From the NCBI GenBank assembly GCA_905616435.1, contig CAJQSU010000010.1, positions 1 through 8,061 of the forward strand: DNA of 8,061 bases, in the 5' to 3' direction. Below are positions 1 through 6,269 of the stretch, piece by piece. The notes beneath the pieces are model-generated. The model made no database searches and was not told the origin of the DNA. It saw nothing but the letters and a program-made list of their open reading frames with translations. Numbering within the stretch: the first letter of the stretch is position 1; the number at the start of each line of letters is the position of its first letter. A program made the translations under genes and the position numbers. The DNA is from an uncultured Candidatus Pelagibacter sp. GTDB taxonomy: Bacteria; Pseudomonadota; Alphaproteobacteria; Pelagibacterales; Pelagibacteraceae.

Positions 1-1
1 T

Positions 2-190
2 TTAACAAATTATTTACTTAAAAAACGATTATTTAATGAATTCTACTTATTTAAAAGTAACAAAAAGCTATCTAAATTAGTTGAATACAAAGAATTTAGT
101 GGTTTAAAAATTCTTAAACAAACATATAAAAATAGACTAAAGTTAAAATCAAATTTTGGAAAAGATACTGTAACACTATACAAAAATTAG
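2..190 (+). CDS. ribD: RibD C-terminal fragment (riboflavin pyrimidine deaminase/reductase), 5' end outside window
   Basis: The reading frame is open from the left window edge to a TAG at 188-190 and gives the last 62 residues of a protein. It begins LTNYLLKKRLFNEFYLFKSN and ends DTVTLYKN. This fits the end of the RibD reductase domain, where a conserved helix leads to a final strand with an aspartate and alternating hydrophobic residues. RibD deaminates the GTP-derived pyrimidine and then reduces its ribosyl side chain with NADPH, in the cytoplasm. The fragment carries no catalytic motif, so the call rests on this weak C-terminal similarity plus context: the next gene, riboflavin synthase, starts 1 nt after the stop, and ribD-ribE-ribB-ribH is a common proteobacterial order. 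The fragment could in principle be another gene's tail, but the rib context makes RibD much the most likely. Confidence 0.8.
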   Translation, partial: LTNYLLKKRLFNEFYLFKSNKKLSKLVEYKEFSGLKILKQTYKNRLKLKSNFGKDTVTLYKN

Positions 191-191
191 A

Positions 192-785
192 ATGTTTAAT
201 GGAATTATATACAATCAGGGTGTTGTAACAAAAATTGTAAAGAGACCAAAAGGATTAAATATCTTTATAAAAAGTAGCTTTAAACTAACTAATAAAGATC
301 TTGGTCTATCAGTGTCATGTGATGGGGTGTGCCTAACTCTGATATCCTTAAAATCAAACATTATGGAATTTTATCTTTCAAAGGAGACTATCGTCAGGTC
401 AAAATTTAGATTTTTAAAGATTAAAGATATTTTAAATCTTGAATTACCATTAAAATATGGAACAAAGATTTCAGGCCACATATGCCAAGGTCATGTTGAC
501 ACTACTGGTGAAGTTTTAAGTATAAAAAAGATTGACAAATCTTATCTTTTTGATTTTGAAGTTGTTCCTAAAGAGAGAAGGCATTTAATAGAAAAAGCTT
601 CAATATGTGTAAACGGGATATCGCTTACAATTTCAAAAGTTTCAAAAAAAGGGTTTCAAATTTGGGTGATACCACACACTTACAATGAAACAAATTTATC
701 AAGTTTAAAGAAAAAAGGTTTAGTAAATATAGAGATAGATATCTTATCCAAATACGTTAGAAATTATTTTAATGACAAAAAATAA
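192..785 (+). CDS. ribE: Riboflavin synthase, alpha subunit
   Basis: Catalyses the last riboflavin step, dismutation of two 6,7-dimethyl-8-ribityllumazine molecules to riboflavin plus the pyrimidine that lumazine synthase reuses. At 197 residues it is near the family's usual ~200-215. Two tandem lumazine-binding barrels are visible. Barrel 1 starts MFNGII (family MFTGI[VI]; Asn replaces the usual Thr3) and has DGVCLT at 44-49 with the conserved Cys47. Barrel 2 starts around SGHICQGHVD (94-103) and has NGISLT (141-146) and IPHTYNET (160-167). The C-terminal helix (NIEIDILSKYVRNY, 179-192) is the trimerisation helix of the family. The ATG follows the ribD stop after 1 nt and the MF-G start is at residue 1, so the start is secure although no Shine-Dalgarno sequence is present. 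The last 14 nt overlap the next gene. Some work calls this gene ribC. Confidence 0.95.
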   Translation: MFNGIIYNQGVVTKIVKRPKGLNIFIKSSFKLTNKDLGLSVSCDGVCLTLISLKSNIMEFYLSKETIVRSKFRFLKIKDILNLELPLKYGTKISGHICQGHVDTTGEVLSIKKIDKSYLFDFEVVPKERRHLIEKASICVNGISLTISKVSKKGFQIWVIPHTYNETNLSSLKKKGLVNIEIDILSKYVRNYFNDKK

Positions 786-1872
786 TTTTACACCAATAGA
801 AGGTATTATTAACATTGCTAAAAAAGGTGGCATGTTTATTTTGGTTGATGATGAGCAGAGAGAAAATGAAGGTGATTTGATTATTTCCACATCAAGCACA
901 AATGCAAAAAATATAAACTTTATGGCTAAATATGGCCGTGGATTAATATGTTTGGCTTTAGATAGCACCCAAGCTAGAAGATTAAATTTATCTTTAATGT
1001 CAGCTAACAACCAATCAAGAAACAAAACAGCTTTTGCAGTTTCTATTGAGGCTAAAAAAGGTATCACAACAGGTATTTCAGCAAAAGATAGAGCTAAAAC
1101 TATTAAGATTGCTTCAAAAAAAAATGTTAAAAAAAATGAAATTGTTTCCCCTGGTCATGTATTTCCTATAATTGCTAAAGACGGAGGTGTTTTAGTTAGA
1201 GCGGGTCATACAGAAGCGTCTGTAGATATATCTAAACTAGCTAAAAAAAATAATTCAGCTGTTATTTGTGAAATTATGAACGAAGATGGAACAATGGCTA
1301 AAGGTCAAGAGCTTTTTGATTTTGCAAAAAAACATAATCTAAAAATTGGTAAAATTGAAGACCTTATTGCTTACAGGCTTAAGAAAGAAAAATTAATAAG
1401 ATTAAAAAAACAAAGTAATATTGATGTTAAAAATCAAAAATATAGTATCAGAATTTATGAAAATTTACTTGATGGGTCGGAACACTTCGCGTTAATCAAA
1501 GGTATTATAAAAAGAGGCATCACCCCAAGAGTTAGAGTAATATCTTCTAATGTTGTTCAAAATTATTTAATGAAACAGCAGTTACCAAATTCTTTCAATA
1601 AGACACTTAACTACTTTAAAAAATTTAATAATTGTGTCCTTGTTTTTATTAAGGATTCAAATCTTAGATCAGTCACACAAACTCTAAAAGATTATAAAAA
1701 TAAAAACTTTTACAAAAAAGGAAAAGATAAACTAATTCGTAATTACGGTATTGGGGCTCAAATACTTAAAGATTTAAAAATTAAGAATATGACTTTAATT
1801 ACAAAGTCACCGAAAAAAGTTATTGGTTTAGACGGTTATGGTATAAGGATAACTAAACAAGAAATTATTTAA
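772..1872 (+). CDS. ribB: 3,4-Dihydroxy-2-butanone-4-phosphate synthase fused to a degenerate GTP cyclohydrolase II-like domain (RibBX-type)
   Basis: Residues 1 to about 205 are a complete RibB domain. It converts ribulose-5-phosphate to the four-carbon unit used by lumazine synthase. Visible motifs are DDEQRENEGD (26-35), which carries the metal and substrate acidic residues, TTGISAKDR (99-107), SPGHVFP (126-132), and HTEA (146-149) with the active-site His. Residues ~220-366 resemble GTP cyclohydrolase II only at both ends: EHFALIKG (237-244) and TPRVRV near the start, NYGIGAQIL (324-332) and GLDGYGI near the end. The three zinc cysteines that should follow the RVHSE-like stretch are absent (the only Cys here is residue 288), as is the EGRGIG loop, and the domain is tens of residues short. 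Cyclohydrolase activity is therefore not expected. Alphaproteobacteria and others often carry such fusions. The start at 772 overlaps ribE by 14 nt; the next in-frame Met (residue 21) would cut the RibB core. Calling it ribBA would overstate it. Confidence 0.93.
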   Translation: MTKNNFTPIEGIINIAKKGGMFILVDDEQRENEGDLIISTSSTNAKNINFMAKYGRGLICLALDSTQARRLNLSLMSANNQSRNKTAFAVSIEAKKGITTGISAKDRAKTIKIASKKNVKKNEIVSPGHVFPIIAKDGGVLVRAGHTEASVDISKLAKKNNSAVICEIMNEDGTMAKGQELFDFAKKHNLKIGKIEDLIAYRLKKEKLIRLKKQSNIDVKNQKYSIRIYENLLDGSEHFALIKGIIKRGITPRVRVISSNVVQNYLMKQQLPNSFNKTLNYFKKFNNCVLVFIKDSNLRSVTQTLKDYKNKNFYKKGKDKLIRNYGIGAQILKDLKIKNMTLITKSPKKVIGLDGYGIRITKQEII

Positions 1873-2261
1873 TGAAAAAAAAATATTTAATAGTTATTGC
1901 CAACTATTATGAAGATATTGCAATGGGTCTTCTTAAAAGCGCTTTAAATTTAATTCCTAAGTTAAATTCTATCAAAATTATTAAGGTGCCTGGGGTATTT
2001 GAAATTCCAGTGACTATTTCTAAAAATATTAAAAAGTATGATGGTTTTCTTGCACTTGGGTGCGTTATTAAAGGTGAAACACCGCATTTTGATTTTATAT
2101 CGCAAGCATCGACCAATGCTGTAATGAATTTATCTGTAGAGAGTAAAAAACCAATTGGTAATGGCATAATAACTTGTCTGAATATGCATCAAGCAAAAGC
2201 TAGAAAAAAGAAGGGGGCAGAAGCTGCAAAAGCTGTAATTTCCATATTATCACAAAAATGA
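1872..2261 (+). CDS. ribH: 6,7-Dimethyl-8-ribityllumazine synthase (lumazine synthase)
   Basis: Condenses the RibD pathway product with the RibB product to make the lumazine consumed by RibE. Family motifs are in order: the N-terminal beta strand with aromatic residue YLIVIANYY (5-13), VPGVFEIP (39-46), and GCVIKGETPHFDF (63-75), with His72 as the presumed catalytic base. The C-terminal QAKAR...KGAEAAKA helix carries the phosphate-binding Arg. At 129 residues it is at the short end of the family (usually about 140-160). The loop between QAKAR and KGAEAA is about five residues shorter than in E. coli-type proteins. The start is fixed by overlap: its A is the last base of the preceding TAA, giving a 1-nt overlap that suggests translational coupling with the RibB gene. 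No Shine-Dalgarno sequence is seen. Confidence 0.95.
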   Translation: MKKKYLIVIANYYEDIAMGLLKSALNLIPKLNSIKIIKVPGVFEIPVTISKNIKKYDGFLALGCVIKGETPHFDFISQASTNAVMNLSVESKKPIGNGIITCLNMHQAKARKKKGAEAAKAVISILSQK

Positions 2262-2662
2262 AAACTCATTATAATCCAAAAAATAATCCAAGAGTGATTA
2301 TAATTCAAAAATTATATGGAAAATTTTTTAATGAAGATAATAATTTGGATTTTCCAAAACATAGATTTAAAAAATTCATAAAGGATATTGTTTTAGGCAC
2401 TATAGAAAGAAATGATTTAATCCTTGATGAGTTAAATAGCAAACTTGGGGATAAATTTGTTTTAGAAAATCTTGATAAAGTTTTTCAAACAATTTTAAAA
2501 GCAGCAACATATGAGCTATTATACAAACCAAATACATCTATTAATATTATAATTAAAGAATATTTGAATTCATCAAATTTTTTTTTAGAAGACTCACAAA
2601 CTAAATATCTAAATGCGTTGCTTGATAATATTGGAAAGCAGTTAAGAACTACTGATGCATGA
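2258..2662 (+). CDS. nusB: Transcription antitermination factor NusB
   Basis: NusB pairs with NusE (ribosomal protein S10) on boxA RNA and supports antitermination of rRNA operons. The 134-residue all-helical protein is of normal length. The N-terminal helix has RVIIIQKLYGKFF (12-24), the counterpart of the RR.A.QALYQ motif. The C-terminal part has ILKAATYELLY (79-89), then FLEDSQTKYLNALLDNIGKQLR-like sequence (109-130), matching the family's F...FVNG[VI]LD.[IL]A..LR ending. Lys80 replaces the usual Arg in L-R-A-A, a conservative change. ribH-nusB-thiL is a widely conserved order in proteobacteria. The ATG overlaps the ribH stop in ATGA (2258-2261), typical of coupled translation. Confidence 0.9.
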   Translation: MKTHYNPKNNPRVIIIQKLYGKFFNEDNNLDFPKHRFKKFIKDIVLGTIERNDLILDELNSKLGDKFVLENLDKVFQTILKAATYELLYKPNTSINIIIKEYLNSSNFFLEDSQTKYLNALLDNIGKQLRTTDA

Positions 2663-3614
2663 ATTTGAATTAATAAAGAAATATTTTTCAAAATTATCTA
2701 AATCCAACAAGTCCTCATTAAATCTAAATGATGATGTGTTTTTTGATAAAAAAAAAGGCTTAGTTGTTTCAATCGATACCTATAATCAAGGTAGTCATTT
2801 TTTAGATTTTACAAAACCAGACCTAGTAATTAAAAAAATTATTAGATCCTCATTATCTGATTTGATATGCAAAGGCGTCTTACCTAAATTTTATTTTATC
2901 TCTGGGTCAGGTAATAAAAAGACATTTTCAAAAAACAATTTATCTAAAATTTCCAAATCACTAGAACAAGAACAAAAAAGATATAAAATTTTCTTAGGTG
3001 GTGGTGATACTACATTTTCAAACAAATTAAGTTTTTCAATTACTTCTGTAGGTTATTCAAAAAGTATAGTTTATAGAAATAAAGCTAAATACAATGACGA
3101 TATTTATGTAACTGGTAATTTAGGTGACAGTTTTATCGGTCTTCAAATTTTAACGAACAAAATCATGGTTAAAAAACAAATTAAAAATTATTTTGTTAAC
3201 AAATATTATCACCCAAATATTCAGATAAATTTTACTAAAACATTACTTAGGTATGCAAATACATCAATAGATATATCTGATGGTTTAATTGCTGATTTGG
3301 AAAAAATGATTAATAAACAAAGTTTATCTTATATTCTTAATGAAGATGATATTCCCATTTCAAAAAATTTAATCAAATTAATTAAAAACAAAAGATTAAG
3401 CAAAACTAACTTAATATCTAAAGGAGATGATTATCAGGTCTTATTTACAGCTAATCCCACTAATGCTAGAATCATTTACAATACATCTAAAAATCTTGGT
3501 ATTAAGATAACTAAGATTGGTAAAATTACCTCAGGTAGTAAAAAATCTATTCTTATTGACCAAAAAGGTATGCAAATAGTGATTAAAAACAAAGGTCACA
3601 CACATCAATTTTAA
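2655..3614 (+). CDS. thiL: Thiamine-monophosphate kinase ThiL
   Basis: ATP-dependent phosphorylation of thiamine monophosphate to the active cofactor thiamine diphosphate, in the cytoplasm. The 319 residues match the usual ~310-330. Motifs in order are: LNDDVFF (24-30, family GDDAA-type metal/ATP loop, with Asn in place of Gly25), SIDTYNQGSHF (39-49), SLSDLICKG (67-73), GGGDTT (115-120), YVTGNLGDS (151-159), the metal- and substrate-binding IDISDGLIADL (205-215), KGDDYQVLFT (256-265, family GEDYELLF with Glu changed to Asp), and the terminal HQF corresponding to the family's GYDHF end. The start lies 8 nt inside nusB, and the N-terminal EFELIKKYF matches the E. coli GEFSLIARYF start. It is the last gene of the riboflavin-thiamine cluster. 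A change of Glu to Asp at 258 should be tolerated. Confidence 0.95.
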   Translation: MHEFELIKKYFSKLSKSNKSSLNLNDDVFFDKKKGLVVSIDTYNQGSHFLDFTKPDLVIKKIIRSSLSDLICKGVLPKFYFISGSGNKKTFSKNNLSKISKSLEQEQKRYKIFLGGGDTTFSNKLSFSITSVGYSKSIVYRNKAKYNDDIYVTGNLGDSFIGLQILTNKIMVKKQIKNYFVNKYYHPNIQINFTKTLLRYANTSIDISDGLIADLEKMINKQSLSYILNEDDIPISKNLIKLIKNKRLSKTNLISKGDDYQVLFTANPTNARIIYNTSKNLGIKITKIGKITSGSKKSILIDQKGMQIVIKNKGHTHQF

Positions 3615-3693
3615 AAAGTTAATTATTGTCTTTTTTAGCTTTTTTTGTATTGTCCGGGCTTAAAATTTATCAACGAACAACCTTAAGGTTTAT
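3615..3693 (+). promoter_or_regulatory. thiL-hppA intergenic leader, probable site of an hppA promoter
   Basis: At 79 nt this is the only sizeable non-coding gap in the window, so hppA transcription is most likely to gain its own start here. A TAAAAT at 3661-3666 matches five of six bases of a sigma-70 -10 box. The T-rich stretch upstream offers no convincing -35 element (the hexamer at 16-nt spacing is CTTTTT). A start site near 3673 would leave a leader of about 20 nt. The gap also contains a short GC patch (TGTCCGGGC, 3651-3659) that stands out from its surroundings. The promoter call is an inference from gap position plus one weak box. Confidence 0.3.
3679..3690 (+). promoter_or_regulatory. 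12-bp perfect palindrome containing the hppA Shine-Dalgarno-like AAGG
   Basis: AACCTTAAGGTT is identical to its own reverse complement. Its AAGG (3685-3688) lies 5 nt before the hppA ATG and is the only well-placed Shine-Dalgarno-like element in front of any gene here; the others are SD-less or coupled to upstream stops. As RNA it could fold only as a 4-bp AACC/GGUU stem with a UUAA loop, so strong sequestration is unlikely. As DNA it could be a dimeric operator. Seen directly: the palindrome and the spacing. Inferred: any regulatory role. Confidence 0.5.
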
Positions 3694-5799
3694 ATGAGCT
3701 CAACTGTCGAAACAATTTTATTATACACAATAGCAGCTGGTTTTTTATCCATTGTTTATGGATATTTTACTGGAAAAAATATTTTAAATTCAAGTAAAGG
3801 AAATTCTAAAATGCAAGAAATTGCATCAGCCATTCAAATTGGTGCTAAAGCTTATTTGGCCAGACAGTATAAGACTATAGCAATTGTTGGTGTTGTAGTT
3901 TTAGTTGTTATTGGTTTTGTGTTTTCCCCTTTAGTTGCTCTAGGTTATTTAATTGGTGCCACATTATCAGGTATAGCTGGTTATGTTGGTATGCTTGTTT
4001 CGGTAGAAGCTAACGTTAGAACTGCTGAAGCTTCTAGAAAAGGTTTAGCAAGTGGGCTTTCCGTTGCATTTAAGTCAGGTGCTGTAACAGGAATGCTTGT
4101 TGCTGGTTTAGCGTTATTATCTATTGCAGTTTATTATTATTTTTTATTAAAATTTGGAATTGATGAAAGAGAAATAGTTAATGCTCTTGTTGCGTTAGGT
4201 TTTGGTGCTTCGCTTATTTCTATTTTTGCTAGATTAGGTGGTGGAATTTTTACTAAAGGTGCTGATGTTGGTGCTGACTTAGTTGGCAAGGTTGAAGCAG
4301 GAATCCCAGAAGATGATCCTAGAAATCCAGCTGTAATTGCTGATAACGTTGGAGATAACGTTGGTGATTGTGCTGGAATGGCTGCTGACTTGTTTGAGAC
4401 TTATGCCGTGACGATTGTTGCAACAATGGTTTTATCATCAATATTTTTTGTTGGTGATTTAAATATGATGATTTATCCTTTAACAATTGGTGGTGCATGT
4501 ATTTTGACATCAATATTAGGAACTTTTTTTGTTAAACTTGGAAAAAGCAAAAATGTAATGAATGCCTTGTATAAAGGTTTTGTTGTATCTGCTGTTGGTT
4601 CATTAGCAATTTTATATCCTGTAACTGATTATGTAATTGGTTTTGCTAGTGAGTATAATGTTAACGGTAAAACTTTTAATGGTATGAACTTATACACGTG
4701 CGGAATAATTGGATTAGTTATTACAGGTTTATTAATTTGGATTACAGAATATTATACTGGAACAGATTATAAACCAGTGAGAAGTATTGCTAAATCATCA
4801 ACAACTGGACATGGAACAAATGTTATTCAAGGTTTAGCTGTTTCTATGGAAGCTACTGCTGTACCTGCTTTGATAATCGTTGCCGGAATATTAGCAACAA
4901 ATTCTATTGCAGGTCTTTATGGTATAGCAATAGCAGTCACTACAATGCTTGCATTGGCTGGTATGGTTGTTGCTCTTGATGCTTATGGTCCAGTTACTGA
5001 TAATGCTGGTGGTATAGCTGAAATGTCTAAATTACCAAATAGTGTTAGAAAAACTACTGATGCATTAGATGCTGTAGGAAATACAACTAAAGCTGTTACT
5101 AAAGGTTATGCAATTGGTTCAGCAGGCTTAGGGGCATTAGTTTTATTTGCTGCTTATGTAGAGGACATCAAGCACTTTTCTGGTGTAGCTGGTTCAAATT
5201 TAGAAGGAATAGTTGTTACTTTTGATTTATCAAACCCTTATGTTGTTGTTGGTTTATTAATTGGTGGAATGCTTCCATATTTATTTGGTTCAATGGGAAT
5301 GCAAGCTGTTGGTAGAGCAGGGGCAGCTGTAGTTGTTGAGGTAAGAAGGCAATTTAAAAAATTTCCTGGTATAATGAAACGTAAACAAAAACCTGATTAT
5401 GCAAGGCTTGTAGATTTATTGACTGCAGCTGCAATTAGGGAGATGATTATACCTTCGTTATTACCCGTCTTATCTCCAATTGTTTTATATTTTATAATTT
5501 ATGCAATAGGTGGTCAGGTTGCTGCTCTAGCATCTGTGGGCGCAATGTTATTAGGTGTAATTATAACAGGTTTATTTGTTGCCTTATCTATGACAGCAGG
5601 TGGTGGTGCTTGGGATAATGCAAAAAAATATATAGAAGATGGAAATCATGGTGGAAAAGGATCAGAAGCTCATAAGGCGGCCGTTACAGGTGATACTGTT
5701 GGTGATCCTTATAAAGATACAGCTGGTCCAGCTATAAACCCAATGATTAAGATTACTAACATTGTTGCGTTATTATTACTGGCAGTTATTGCTGGCTAA
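3694..5799 (+). CDS. hppA: K+-independent-type proton-translocating membrane pyrophosphatase
   Basis: Integral inner-membrane pump that couples hydrolysis of cytoplasmic pyrophosphate to proton export. The 701 residues and many hydrophobic segments (clear ones at about 5-25, 61-79 and 80-104) fit the 16-helix family. Pyrophosphate and Mg binding motifs are intact: [20 protein letters not shown] (ending at 201), [20 protein letters not shown] (206-225), and near the C-terminus GGAWDNAKK (637-645), then [11 protein letters not shown]. The cation-dependence site reads GNTTKAVT (462-469). Lys466 and Thr469 mark the K+-independent H+-PPase subfamily, where K+-dependent enzymes carry Ala and Gly. 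It therefore should pump protons without potassium. The gene has a good SD (AAGG), is followed by a strong terminator, and uses more Gly/Ala/Val GGT/GCT/GTT codons than its neighbours. All of this suggests a separately and strongly expressed unit. Confidence 0.98.
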   Translation: MSSTVETILLYTIAAGFLSIVYGYFTGKNILNSSKGNSKMQEIASAIQIGAKAYLARQYKTIAIVGVVVLVVIGFVFSPLVALGYLIGATLSGIAGYVGMLVSVEANVRTAEASRKGLASGLSVAFKSGAVTGMLVAGLALLSIAVYYYFLLKFGIDEREIVNALVALGFGASLISIFARLGGGIFTKGADVGADLVGKVEAGIPEDDPRNPAVIADNVGDNVGDCAGMAADLFETYAVTIVATMVLSSIFFVGDLNMMIYPLTIGGACILTSILGTFFVKLGKSKNVMNALYKGFVVSAVGSLAILYPVTDYVIGFASEYNVNGKTFNGMNLYTCGIIGLVITGLLIWITEYYTGTDYKPVRSIAKSSTTGHGTNVIQGLAVSMEATAVPALIIVAGILATNSIAGLYGIAIAVTTMLALAGMVVALDAYGPVTDNAGGIAEMSKLPNSVRKTTDALDAVGNTTKAVTKGYAIGSAGLGALVLFAAYVEDIKHFSGVAGSNLEGIVVTFDLSNPYVVVGLLIGGMLPYLFGSMGMQAVGRAGAAVVVEVRRQFKKFPGIMKRKQKPDYARLVDLLTAAAIREMIIPSLLPVLSPIVLYFIIYAIGGQVAALASVGAMLLGVIITGLFVALSMTAGGGAWDNAKKYIEDGNHGGKGSEAHKAAVTGDTVGDPYKDTAGPAINPMIKITNIVALLLLAVIAG

Positions 5800-5807
5800 T
5801 TTTATAA

Positions 5808-6269
5808 TTATTCTTTGATCCTCTTTTTACCGAGAGGATCATCTATTTTTTGTCTTACTGAATTTAAAAAGCTATATATAAAAGTTCTTTTTGAAAAGTT
5901 AGTTCCCGTTGTATCCTTATCAAAATCAATTTGATTCATATCATCTTTATTAAAAAAATTTTTACTTAAAAGAATTCCAGTATTGTCAATTTCAAGAACC
6001 AAAACATCATTTTTAATCAATTTTTTTTTACCTAATTTTGTAAGTCTTGAACTGCTGGTTTTACGCTCTATATATATGTATATTTCGTTATCGAATGAGC
6101 TTTTTGTAGAAGGTGGTCCTATTAATCTAATTATATCGTTTGTATTTGTGTAATTAATTTTAAGTTCAGTTTGTTTTTTTTCTAAATTATGTACTCCATG
6201 ATGTTGAATAATTTTATTTAAAGAACAACTTGATAATAATAATAATGATAGTAATAATAACTTTTTCAT
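5808..6269 (-). CDS. bamE: Outer-membrane lipoprotein of the BamE/SmpA/OmlA family
   Basis: Residues 1-15 are a lipoprotein signal: two lysines, a Leu/Ser hydrophobic core, and the lipobox LSSC with Cys15 as the lipidation site. Ser at +2 does not give an Asp inner-membrane retention signal, so outer-membrane sorting is expected. Family members help the Bam complex insert beta-barrel proteins. The mature part follows the SmpA/OmlA pattern: NTNDIIRLIGPPSTKSSFDN (43-62) for the usual D[IV]..LLG.PS....F, then YIYIERK, where the family has W.Y, and a VLVLEIDNTG strand-turn. At 153 residues the length is typical of alphaproteobacterial members. The gene is convergent with hppA (8-nt gap) and head-to-head with the next gene, sharing CATG. 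BamE is divergent, so the family call rests on pattern, lipobox and neighbourhood rather than on strong identity. Confidence 0.8.
   Translation of the reverse strand: MKKLLLLSLLLLSSCSLNKIIQHHGVHNLEKKQTELKINYTNTNDIIRLIGPPSTKSSFDNEIYIYIERKTSSSRLTKLGKKKLIKNDVLVLEIDNTGILLSKNFFNKDDMNQIDFDKDTTGTNFSKRTFIYSFLNSVRQKIDDPLGKKRIKE
5816..5851 (+). terminator. Rho-independent terminator for hppA, inside the 3' coding end of the convergent lipoprotein gene
   Basis: TGATCCTCT (5816-5824) pairs perfectly with AGAGGATCA (5833-5841), a 9-bp stem with an 8-nt loop. It is followed within a few bases by a T6 run (5846-5851). It begins 17 nt after the hppA stop. The T-run is on the + strand side only. Read on the - strand, the stem is followed by AAAGAATAATTA, with no U-tract, so termination should be directional for hppA. 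It is the most stable inverted repeat noticed in the window. Confidence 0.85.
6230..6258 (+). promoter_or_regulatory. Candidate sigma-70 promoter for the chaperone-rpmF-plsX-ihfA operon, inside the bamE signal-peptide codons
   Basis: TTGATA (6230-6235, five of six -35 bases) lies exactly 17 nt before AATAAT (6253-6258, five of six -10 bases). Initiation would fall near 6265, only about 3 nt before the ATG at 6268, so the mRNA would be leaderless or nearly so. The stretch is a near-repeat of AAT triplets because the opposite strand encodes a run of TTA leucine codons. A chance match is therefore quite possible. Confidence 0.35.

Noticed and set aside
1..190. FMN (RFN) riboswitch for the rib genes
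   Set aside because: The left edge is coding sequence for the ribD end, and the conserved G/C-rich RFN helices are not seen. Any such element would be upstream of ribD, outside the window.
744..1067. 107-codon open frame on the minus strand across ribB
   Set aside because: Lies wholly over well-supported ribE/ribB coding sequence, has no recognisable motif, and its content mirrors the codons of the + strand gene.
1907..2167. 86-codon minus-strand open frame inside ribH
   Set aside because: Shadow of ribH; the plus strand has complete lumazine synthase motifs.
2485..2691. 68-codon minus-strand open frame over nusB/thiL
   Set aside because: Shadow frame with no family resemblance; both plus-strand genes are clear.
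3613..3647. Possible terminator after thiL: AAAAAG and CTTTTTT separated by 11 nt, with a second T7 run
   Set aside because: The 6-bp stem is almost all A-U with a large loop, so a stable hairpin is unlikely. It may be only A/T-rich composition.
4319..4513. 64-codon minus-strand open frame in hppA rich in His and Gln
   Set aside because: Its unusual His/Gln composition is the complement of hppA codons; it lies over the conserved DNVGDNVGD region.
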